Source: Arenibacter nanhaiticus (GTDB lineage Bacteria; Bacteroidota; Bacteroidia; Flavobacteriales; Flavobacteriaceae). Taken from it: 64,000 bases of DNA. The DNA lies in contig NZ_FQYX01000018.1 of assembly GCF_900141935.1 (NCBI RefSeq), positions 1 to 64,000 of the forward strand, read 5' to 3'. Below, one piece after another: positions 57,257 to 64,000 of the stretch (positions are counted from its first letter, which is position 1; each line of letters starts with the position of its first letter). Under the pieces are notes generated by a model. The model was not told the DNA's origin. It worked only from the letters and a program-made list of their open reading frames with translations, and did not search any database. Made by a program: the position numbers and the translations under genes.

Positions 57257-57300
57257 GGCTACAGATTCATCCGATTAGCCGCTAGATTTATCTGGAGGAC
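57257..57300. repeat. REP-like imperfect palindromes at the 3' end of the Y1 transposase gene
   Basis: Two tandem, degenerate copies: GGCTACAGATTCATCCGATT (57257-57276) and TTAGCCGCTAGATTTATCTG plus GAGGAC (57275-57300). The second overlaps the last codons and stop of the transposase gene and shares AGATTTATCTGGAGG with the palindrome at 62384-62411. Confidence 0.7.
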
Positions 57301-57709
57301 TTTGTATTAATTCCGAATATTCTTTCTGAAAGGATTTTGTTCTATGGTGTTCTTCCTGATTTTTGATGTAATTCCGGACCCTGTTGGGCATAGAATGCGA
57401 AACTGAGGCCGCATAATATTCCTCTTGCCACTCAAATTTTGTTTTGCACAAATTATTTTTATTTATCCAAAAGGAGGATTCTCCTTTTATCAGTTGCATC
57501 ACTTTTCTAATTGTTTGATCGGTCCCAAGGGATATTAGGATATGACAATGATCGGGATAGCCATTGATAAAGTCGATACATATATTTTTTTCTATGGCAT
57601 TTTTCCTAATATGATTCCATACCTGCTTTCTCAGATCATGGGAGTGGAGAAAAGACTCCCTGTTTTTAGTGGAAAATACAAAATGTATGTAGGTTTTGAT
57701 AAATGGCAT
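57275..57709 (-). CDS. Y1 (IS200-like/RAYT-like) transposase
   Basis: 144-residue single-strand HUH transposase. The N-terminus MPFIKTYIHFVFSTKNRES is typical of IS200-like proteins of Bacteroidetes. The metal-binding HUH pair is H54-C-H56 in GYPDHCHILISL. The catalytic Tyr is most likely Y98 in FEWQEEYYAASVS. The frame is intact. It lacks an accompanying tnpB or an obvious IS end, but has REP-like palindromes at both sides, as in REP-associated tyrosine transposases (RAYTs), which are thought to spread REP sequences. Its last codons lie inside one of these palindromes. It sits between hutG and a glycosylation block. Confidence 0.88.
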   Translation of the reverse strand: MPFIKTYIHFVFSTKNRESFLHSHDLRKQVWNHIRKNAIEKNICIDFINGYPDHCHILISLGTDQTIRKVMQLIKGESSFWINKNNLCKTKFEWQEEYYAASVSHSMPNRVRNYIKNQEEHHRTKSFQKEYSELIQSPPDKSSG

Positions 57710-57756
57710 GGTGGGTTTTTAATTTAAAAAAAATATTGTTTATCTGCTAAATTGAA

Positions 57757-57780
57757 TAGCCTCCAGATTCATCTAGAGGA
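57757..57780. repeat. REP-like imperfect palindrome between the GT2 and Y1 transposase genes
   Basis: TAGCCTCCAGAT-tc-ATCTAGAGGA, mirroring the palindromes at 57275-57300 and 62384-62411. It contains the stop codon of the GT2 gene and lies 48 bp upstream of the transposase start. Confidence 0.75.
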
Positions 57781-58791
57781 CTTAGGAGCATTTATAATAT
57801 CATATTGAATGGCCTGTAGGATGAGTTGAAACCCTAAAATAATAGATAAGGTAACAATCATAATAGTCCCCGTTGGGGCAAAGGTATTGATAGAGGCGTA
57901 GTAAATCCACTCCCATATTCCGAAAATGAGACCAAACATAAAAAGAGGGACGCCAAATAATAGGTATACCGATCCGATATTAAAATCATATAAAAAGTAT
58001 TCTTTGACAATTCTCTTTATAAAGGTTTTTGATAGTTGCAGACTGAATACAAAGGGCATTTGCCAAATTTTCATGCTCGATTTTTCATCTCCGTAGATTG
58101 CGGGCATCGGAACATCCTTTATTTTGGCCTTTTCAAAATACAATTGTGCCAATAAGGAGGTTTCGAAGTAGTAACGGTTGGCAAGTTTTGGGAATTCTAT
58201 TTTTTTCAATACTTCGGTTTTTATGGCGAAGAAACCATTGGTAGGGTCAAAATTATGCCAATACCCCGTGGCCGATTTGATAAGAAAGGACAAACCTAAG
58301 TTTCCTATTCTACGGATGACGGGCATTTTTTGCAAGGCCTTCATATCTTTAAACCGGTTTCCTTTTGCGACTGTTGCGTTCTGTGAAATTAGTGGAGACA
58401 ACAATTCTGGGATATAATTTAAGTCCATCTGATCATCGGCATCTACCTTAATGACGATGTCTGCACCGATAGCGATAGCCTTTTCGAACCCTTTTTTTGT
58501 AGCGCCGCCAACGCCTAAATTTATGTCATTCTCCAAAAAGCAGGGGGTTGTTTGGGGATTGATAATTTGCTCAATAGCCGCCTTTGGTATGGGAATTGGA
58601 CTTTTATCATCTACAATGATGACCGTATGGATATAGTCTGGCAATTTGGAAACAACCCGTGCAATCTCCTTAAAAGCGTTGAAATACGGGATTACTACCA
58701 CTATCTTATAAGAAAAATAATGTTGGTTATCCCTAGATGATTTTACCATCTGTATCCCTATATTATTGATTCTCTCGTTGCTGTAGTGCAT
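57769..58791 (-). CDS. Glycosyltransferase family 2 membrane protein
   Basis: 340 residues. The GT-A nucleotide-sugar domain has KIVVVIPYFNAFKEI, VIIVDDKSP, LGVGGATKKGFEKAI and the DxD-type motif VKVDADDQMD. Two C-terminal membrane segments (VYLLFGVPLFMFGLIFGIWEW and TIMIVTLSIILGFQLIL) anchor it, as in polyprenyl-phosphate hexose or dolichyl-phosphate-mannose synthase-like enzymes. It overlaps the end of the upstream TPR gene if the first ATG is used; an ATG at 58749 (MVKSSRDN) would avoid the overlap. With the TMTC-like neighbour it could supply a lipid-linked sugar donor. Confidence 0.87.
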   Translation of the reverse strand: MHYSNERINNIGIQMVKSSRDNQHYFSYKIVVVIPYFNAFKEIARVVSKLPDYIHTVIIVDDKSPIPIPKAAIEQIINPQTTPCFLENDINLGVGGATKKGFEKAIAIGADIVIKVDADDQMDLNYIPELLSPLISQNATVAKGNRFKDMKALQKMPVIRRIGNLGLSFLIKSATGYWHNFDPTNGFFAIKTEVLKKIEFPKLANRYYFETSLLAQLYFEKAKIKDVPMPAIYGDEKSSMKIWQMPFVFSLQLSKTFIKRIVKEYFLYDFNIGSVYLLFGVPLFMFGLIFGIWEWIYYASINTFAPTGTIMIVTLSIILGFQLILQAIQYDIINAPKSSR

Positions 58792-61168
58792 AATTTAAAT
58801 TTCCGTTTGCAAGCTTATGGTCGGTTACAAGCTTTAAGGCTTCCTTACAGGCCTTTATTGCTTTATGATATTGTTTTAGTTGGTTATAGGCAGAACATAT
58901 ATTATTATAGGCAGCGGCATTGGGGACTATGGCAATCGATTTTTTTGCTGCTGCGATGCACTTCAAATAATTCTCCTCCTTGTAATACCTATAACTGAGG
59001 TTTATATAATGTTCTGATAATTCCACTTTGTCCATTCCTTCGGTTGTCATCGCCAACCTATTTTTCCTTTCCAAAGCGTTTTTTAAATTATTCTTAGCCA
59101 GCTGATAGTCGGGCTTTAATTTCAATGCTTTTTCATAAGCTTCAATAGCCTCGTCATAATTGAATAAATAAAAATTGGCAATCCCAATATTATTATAAGC
59201 TCCTGGGGAATCAGCTTTTAGTTCCAGAGCCATTTTGGCAGCACGGAGGCAGTCCTCATAAAGGCCGTCATTGTAAAATTTTAAACTCAGGTTTAGATAT
59301 TTTTCCGGGCTAGGAGAGTTGGCTATTTCTGCTTCTAGCACCTGGAGTATAGATTTTTGACTGGCTGCAATAGCGATGTATTTATTCGCCAGGTGGTCCT
59401 TGGGGCTTGTTTCTAAAATGTTGTTGGCAAAACTTTTCATACCCTCCCAATCTTCAAGATGATGGTACGATTTTAAAATTAATTCATGAGTGTTAATGTA
59501 GTTGGATGAAATATCGTTGGTCTTCTTAAGATTTTCTATGGCCTTTTCAAATTCATTTTGTTGAAATAAGAAGCGGCCGTAGTAATAGTGCGATTTATGG
59601 CTAGATTGGTTCAGGGACAGGGCTTTTTCAAAATATTCAGTAGCCCTATCCTTATCTCCGGTAGCATTTTTCAAAATCCCTAAATTGATGTAAATACTGG
59701 AGTAGGTGGGAGCTAATTCCAAGGCTTTCATAAAGGAAGATTCAGCATTGGTATAATCGCCTTGGGCCATTAGAGCCAACCCATAATTCATATGTCCCCT
59801 CCCGTTTTTTGGACTTTTTTGGGTAACATCGTACCAGAGGCTAGCTTCATCTTTCCACACTTTATTGCGCTGGTGAACGCCATAGGCATTGGCAAACAGA
59901 AAAAATAGTCCCATAAACACCAAGGCGTTCTGTCCATTTTTAGTTGCAATTATTCTAGGAAGGTAGGTTTCCAAGACGAATTTGGTACCGAAAATAAAGG
60001 CTATGGTCAATCCCATATAAGGAATAAAACTCCGATGATCATTTAAAACTTCGGCAAACGGAAGTATCGAGGAAGAAGGTAAAAGGGCAATAAAGAACCA
60101 AAGCAGCCCAAAAGAGAATAATTTGGTTTCTCTTTTTTTAGAAGCTTTCAATGCCAAATAGAGTAATAGGGAGATAATTATGATTCCCACTATGGCCCGA
60201 TAATCCAAAATAGATTCAAAGACCACCCAATCGGTGTCTGCAGAAAGATTATAGGGAATAAAATAGGTTAGGATATAGTGGCACAGGACCAATGGTTGGG
60301 TAATCAGATAATTATATCGGTTTGCTCCCCCTGGGGCAAAAGTGTCCGGTAGCATGCTAAAATAAAATACTAAGAAAGCCAGTGTTAGTATAAAAGAGGG
60401 GAAGACCTTAACAAAGGATCGCAGGCTTTTTTTAAATTCTTGGGGCCTGTAAAAGTGCAATAGGTCTGCTTCTTCCTCAAAAATCAAAAAGTATAAAAAT
60501 AATAATGGAGAAAAGACCAGGGCCATTTCCTTGGCGAAAAAACCGATGAACGGGAAAATTAAGTAAAGGTGCCATTTTCGCCATTTGCCACCACTTAAAA
60601 AGGCTGTAAATCCCAACAATATATAGAATCCGGCTATGATTTCCGAGCGTTGGATGATATAATTGACCGTTTCTGCATTGGCACATAATAGTCCAAATAC
60701 GGCAGCCACCAACAGTCCCCAAAACTGATTGCATTTGGAGAATTCTATTCGGTCTAATAATTTTTTTACAAAAAGTAGGAGGGCTGCACAGGTGAATAGG
60801 AAAAAACTAAAGATATGTATGTGAAAGGCCAAGGGGTGCAAGCCCCCGGCAATCTTATAATCGAGGGCATTTTCCAAGGTGGTATAGGGCCGGTAAGATC
60901 GGTTGGAGGGGAGGGAACTAAAGGTAGTCACATCCCTGAAAAATGCCGAAACGTTTAGCTCTTTAATGGCGTGGTTATCCTCTATGGTATGGCTATCGTC
61001 AAAATGAAATCCGTTGTAGAAATGATTGGAGTATGCTAGGAGCATTACGGCAACCAAAAAGAAAGAAAGTAAAATAAAAATTGGATGCTTAAACGTATTT
61101 TGCTGGTTTCGGTCAAAACCGCTAAGCTGGTAAATAGAATGTGTAAACTTTGAAAATAGATTTATCAT
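58763..61168 (-). CDS. TMTC-like membrane protein with C-terminal TPR repeats
   Basis: 801 residues. The N-terminal half (about 25-430) has around ten membrane segments with a first periplasmic loop of the GT-C type: GFHFDDSHTIEDN, then SNRSYRPYTTLENALDYKIA and LAFHIHIFSFFLF. The DD pair and the RSYRPYTTL block resemble eukaryotic TMTC and bacterial PMT-like O-mannosyltransferases. The C-terminal half is TPR repeats (GRGHMNYGLALMAQGDYTNA, YINLGILKNATGDKDRATEY, YNNIGIANFYLFNYDEAIEA). The likely role is transfer of a lipid-linked sugar to exported protein or glycan. This is inference from architecture; the transferred sugar is unknown. Confidence 0.83.
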   Translation of the reverse strand: MINLFSKFTHSIYQLSGFDRNQQNTFKHPIFILLSFFLVAVMLLAYSNHFYNGFHFDDSHTIEDNHAIKELNVSAFFRDVTTFSSLPSNRSYRPYTTLENALDYKIAGGLHPLAFHIHIFSFFLFTCAALLLFVKKLLDRIEFSKCNQFWGLLVAAVFGLLCANAETVNYIIQRSEIIAGFYILLGFTAFLSGGKWRKWHLYLIFPFIGFFAKEMALVFSPLLFLYFLIFEEEADLLHFYRPQEFKKSLRSFVKVFPSFILTLAFLVFYFSMLPDTFAPGGANRYNYLITQPLVLCHYILTYFIPYNLSADTDWVVFESILDYRAIVGIIIISLLLYLALKASKKRETKLFSFGLLWFFIALLPSSSILPFAEVLNDHRSFIPYMGLTIAFIFGTKFVLETYLPRIIATKNGQNALVFMGLFFLFANAYGVHQRNKVWKDEASLWYDVTQKSPKNGRGHMNYGLALMAQGDYTNAESSFMKALELAPTYSSIYINLGILKNATGDKDRATEYFEKALSLNQSSHKSHYYYGRFLFQQNEFEKAIENLKKTNDISSNYINTHELILKSYHHLEDWEGMKSFANNILETSPKDHLANKYIAIAASQKSILQVLEAEIANSPSPEKYLNLSLKFYNDGLYEDCLRAAKMALELKADSPGAYNNIGIANFYLFNYDEAIEAYEKALKLKPDYQLAKNNLKNALERKNRLAMTTEGMDKVELSEHYINLSYRYYKEENYLKCIAAAKKSIAIVPNAAAYNNICSAYNQLKQYHKAIKACKEALKLVTDHKLANGNLNYALQQRENQ

Positions 61169-61290
61169 AGTGTTTTATGATTTACAGATTTTCATTTTTT
61201 AACAGGAACCAAATAATCCTATAAAATTTAAATTAGTAGCATAACGGAATTATAGACGAGTATAGTATACGATTCCCCCTTTTATTGTTA

Positions 61291-62145
61291 CTACACTTTT
61301 CGAAATACAAAGCAGTAGGTGTCTGGGAATAGCTGTAAAAAAGGGAATAACACCACTGCTCCAACTTTTGTGATTATGCGCATGAGAACCCCTTGATTGT
61401 TATCTTGTTTTATTCTATCTGATATCTCTGATAGATTTATAGTTTTTAAAGGAAAGGAATCCTCTAACTTAAAATTGTTCTCCTTTGAAAACTTCAATAG
61501 TGTCTGCTTATTAAAGTAGCTTAAATGGGGACTGTGAAAATTAAATTGCCACATCCTATTTAATAAAGATTTTATCCCAAAACGATAGGCAAGCCTGGAA
61601 ATAAAATAAATTAAACCTTCTTGTATCGGAACATTAATGATCAAAAGTCCATTTTCATGGAGCATAGCATAATTTGCTTTCATGATTTCTTTCAGCTCGG
61701 GTAAATGTTCGATGACATCATTATAGGCTATAAAATCGTATTTTTTGGAGGACGAGATATCCTGTGGAAAAAAACCGTTATCTACGGAGAGTCCTTCTTT
61801 TTGGTAGCGCTCGTTAAAACGTGTTTCTGGCTCTATACCTTCGCAACGAATATTGTTGTCCTTACAAACTTCAAGGAACCATCCGTATCCAGGGCCTACT
61901 TCCAGACCGTGCTGATGGAGTTGGGAATGCTGTTTGATAGAGGTAAGAATACGGTGAAAATTTTCCTTCCGTAAATTGATCAATGCTTTCTCCCTTGTTG
62001 TCTCGTTTAAATCAGAAACAAAACTTTTATTAAAAGTTGCATCGGGACAATATTGAAAATCACATTCGGGGCACTGAAATACATTAAACTTTAGGCGATA
62101 TTTCAATGTAGGTTTGACGTTTGTACAAATAGGACAAGGCTTCAT
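61291..62145 (-). CDS. SAM-dependent methyltransferase with N-terminal zinc-ribbon-like motif
   Basis: 284 residues. The N-terminal CPIC and CPECDFQYC form a likely zinc-binding knuckle. A class I methyltransferase domain follows with GLEVGPGYGWFLEVC (SAM-binding glycines), IEPETRFNERY, YDFIAYNDVIEHLPE and LLIINVPIQEG. The C-terminal hydrophobic end may attach to the membrane (VGAVVLFPFLQLFP). Such proteins are often in polysaccharide and glycan-modification loci, in line with the neighbouring GT2 and TMTC-like genes. The substrate is unknown. Confidence 0.88.
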   Translation of the reverse strand: MKPCPICTNVKPTLKYRLKFNVFQCPECDFQYCPDATFNKSFVSDLNETTREKALINLRKENFHRILTSIKQHSQLHQHGLEVGPGYGWFLEVCKDNNIRCEGIEPETRFNERYQKEGLSVDNGFFPQDISSSKKYDFIAYNDVIEHLPELKEIMKANYAMLHENGLLIINVPIQEGLIYFISRLAYRFGIKSLLNRMWQFNFHSPHLSYFNKQTLLKFSKENNFKLEDSFPLKTINLSEISDRIKQDNNQGVLMRIITKVGAVVLFPFLQLFPDTYCFVFRKV

Positions 62146-62383
62146 TAATTAATGCAGGTTGGTTAAATAAGTGGTCTGGTTTATAAAGAACGTATTCACA
62201 ACGAAAAACGTATAAGAATATATACATTATGGGGATCTTATCTTTAAAAATAACAGCTTATCCTTATAATTCACAATGAAGAAGGTGTTTTAATTGTAGC
62301 GCATAGCGATATCCTTTAGCTATTAAAGAGAGGAGATTCCAATAGTTAAATTTGGAATTATCTTCGGATGCATCAAAAATAGA

Positions 62384-62411
62384 TTAGCCTCCAGATTTAT
62401 CTGGAGGCTAA
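62384..62411. repeat. Perfect REP-like palindrome downstream of hutU
   Basis: TTAGCCTCCAGAT-tt-ATCTGGAGGCTAA has two perfect 13-bp arms. It lies 6 bp after the hutU stop. On the minus strand it is followed by TCTATTTTTG, so it may also end the hutU transcript. Confidence 0.85.
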
Positions 62412-62416
62412 AGAAT

Positions 62417-64000
62417 TTAAAACAATCCTTCCAGCAAGTCGTCTGCCACCAAATTGGGCAGGGTAACTTTTAAGGTAGGGGTACGCTCCATTTCTCTTTT
62501 TATAGCAAAAAGCGCTTCTTCATTACGTGCCCAGCTCCTTCTCGATATTCCGTTGTTAACATCGTAGAACAACATATTCTTTAATTTTCTGGAAGCCTCT
62601 TGGGAACCGTCGAGTACCATTCCAAATCCGCCATTCATTACTTCGCCCCAGCCTACGCCGCCACCATTGTGTATGGATACCCAAGTGGCGCCTCTAAAGC
62701 TATCTCCAATTACATTGTGTATGGCCATATCTGCGGTAAACTTGCTACCGTCGTAAATATTGCTGGTTTCCCTAAACGGGGAATCGGTACCGCTGACATC
62801 GTGGTGGTCCCTACCTAATACAATTGGGGCTTCTATTTCTTTGTTGGCAATGGCTTGGTTAAAGGCCTCGGCGATTTTTGCCCGCCCTTCGGCATCGGCA
62901 TATAATATCCTTGCCTGTGATCCTACTACCAATTGATTGGCCTCGGCTTCCTTGATCCATTTTATATTGTCTTGCATCTGTTGCTGTATCTCTGGGGGGG
63001 CCACGGCCATTATTTCTTCCATGACTCTTTGGGCAATGGCATCTGTTTTTTGTAGGTCTGTCCTTTTCCCAGAAGTACACACCCATCTAAAGGGGCCAAA
63101 ACCATAATCGAAGCACATAGGTCCTAGGATATCCTGCACATAGGAGGGGTATTTAAAATCGATGTTGTTACTGGCCATGATATCGGCTCCGGCACGAGAA
63201 GCCTCTAATAAAAAGGCATTTCCATAATCGAAGAAATAAGTGCCTTTGGCAGTATGCTTGTTGATGGCTGTCACCTGTCTTCTTAAAGAGGCCTGCACGG
63301 TTTGTTTAAAGGCGTTTGGATCTTTACTCATCAGGGTGTTTGCCGCTTCAAAACTCATGGAAACGGGATAATACCCTCCCGACCAAGGGTTGTGAAGCGA
63401 TGTTTGGTCCGATCCCAGATGTATATAGAGTTTTTCTTCATAAAACCGCTCCCAAACCGATACGATGTTCCCGATAAAGGCGATGGATACCACTTCTTTT
63501 TTGGCAACGGCCTTTTTGGCCCGTATCACCAAAGCGTCTATATCGTCTATGAGTTCATCTACCCATCCTTGGTCATGTCTTTTTTTTGCGGCCGCCGAAT
63601 TTACCTCGGCGCAAATGGTGATACAGCCTGCTATATTTCCGGCCTTTGGTTGTGCCCCGCTCATACCTCCCAGTCCAGCGGTCAGGAATATCTTTCCTGC
63701 TGGGGTTTCCCCAGCTTTGAGCACTTTTCTAAAGGCGTTCATTACGGTGATGGCCGTACCGTGAACAATCCCCTGTGGCCCAATATACATAAATGAACCG
63801 GCCGTCATTTGCCCGTATTGGGTGACACCCAGGGCATTGTATTTTTCCCAATCGTCTGGTTGTGAATAATTGGGGATCATCGTACCATTGGTAACGACTA
63901 CCCTAGGGGCTTGCTTAGAAGACGGAAACAAGCCCATAGGGTGGCCAGAATAAAGGTGCAAGGTCTGTTCCTCGGTCATATTAGACAGATACTGCATGGT
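62417..64000 (-). CDS. hutU: Urocanate hydratase, partial (N-terminus beyond the right edge)
   Basis: The C-terminal 527 residues of urocanate hydratase, which converts urocanate to imidazolone propionate with NAD+ as electrophile. Family features: EEQTLHLYSGHPMGLFPS, FLTAGLGGMSGAQPKAG, CDQGW-like KRHDQGWVDELIDD, SDQTSLHNPWSGGYYP, GPMCFDYGFGPFRWVCTSG, LGRDHHDVSGTDSPFRET, and SIHNGGGVGWGEVMNGGFGMVLDG. The frame continues to the edge, and the missing N-terminal part is consistent with the usual length of 550 residues or more. It ends next to a REP-like palindrome. Confidence 0.95.
   Translation of the reverse strand, partial: TMQYLSNMTEEQTLHLYSGHPMGLFPSSKQAPRVVVTNGTMIPNYSQPDDWEKYNALGVTQYGQMTAGSFMYIGPQGIVHGTAITVMNAFRKVLKAGETPAGKIFLTAGLGGMSGAQPKAGNIAGCITICAEVNSAAAKKRHDQGWVDELIDDIDALVIRAKKAVAKKEVVSIAFIGNIVSVWERFYEEKLYIHLGSDQTSLHNPWSGGYYPVSMSFEAANTLMSKDPNAFKQTVQASLRRQVTAINKHTAKGTYFFDYGNAFLLEASRAGADIMASNNIDFKYPSYVQDILGPMCFDYGFGPFRWVCTSGKRTDLQKTDAIAQRVMEEIMAVAPPEIQQQMQDNIKWIKEAEANQLVVGSQARILYADAEGRAKIAEAFNQAIANKEIEAPIVLGRDHHDVSGTDSPFRETSNIYDGSKFTADMAIHNVIGDSFRGATWVSIHNGGGVGWGEVMNGGFGMVLDGSQEASRKLKNMLFYDVNNGISRRSWARNEEALFAIKREMERTPTLKVTLPNLVADDLLEGLF

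Noticed and set aside
1-64000. CRISPR arrays, tRNA or rRNA genes, prophage
   Set aside because: No regularly spaced direct repeats, no cloverleaf with CCA-type end and no rRNA or phage structural genes were recognised on either strand.

Overview
The window looks like chromosomal DNA of a marine-type member of the Flavobacteriaceae (Bacteroidetes). This rests on a SusC/SusD pair, many 'SC'-lipobox lipoproteins, a fused CcoN-CcoO cbb3 oxidase with CcoS and a short CcoQ, glutamate 5-kinase without a PUA domain, TAnnTTTG-type -7 promoter elements and modest GC content. I see no rRNA or tRNA gene, CRISPR array or phage.

Region 1 (1-23.6 kb) is a carbohydrate/uronate locus. It holds the end of a GH109-like glycosidase, a type I sulfatase, a haem lipoprotein, glucuronate isomerase (uxaC), a ThuA protein with a LacI regulator, SusC/SusD, a DUF6807 lipoprotein, two exported Gfo/Idh/MocA-type proteins, an SDR probably acting as fructuronate reductase, mannonate dehydratase (uxuA) and a DctPQM TRAP transporter. 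Together they predict capture at the outer membrane, periplasmic processing, TRAP import, and glucuronate -> fructuronate -> mannonate -> 2-keto-3-deoxygluconate. A near-consensus LacI operator lies at the susC promoter.

Region 2 (24-35 kb) has proC-proB-proA, a DUF4202 gene with a siroheme synthase, xylB-xylA with their own LacI gene and an operator, and a sugar kinase/nucleotidyltransferase pair.

Region 3 (35-53.4 kb) is a microaerobic respiration block: hemN-uspA, a vanadium-haloperoxidase-like lipoprotein, the cbb3 operon (ccoS, ccoNO, ccoQ, ccoP, ccoG, ccoH, TauE/SafE), the copper ATPase ccoI, an Fnr-type regulator and a second uspA. Four TGAC-N4-GTCA dyads serve five promoters here. 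In all five the dyad centre lies exactly 29.5 bp upstream of the -7 element. I read this as a local Fnr regulon.

Region 4 (53.5-64 kb) has a degenerate-Nudix regulator with its own palindrome, a candidate small RNA, homogentisate dioxygenase (hmgA), and hutG and hutU (histidine degradation). Between the hut genes lie a Y1 (RAYT-like) transposase with flanking REP-like palindromes and a glycosylation block (GT2, TMTC-like TPR protein, methyltransferase), with another palindrome at the far side.

An 80-bp dispersed repeat occurs three times in the window, always between genes. Both window edges cut genes: the GH109-like gene at the left and hutU at the right.
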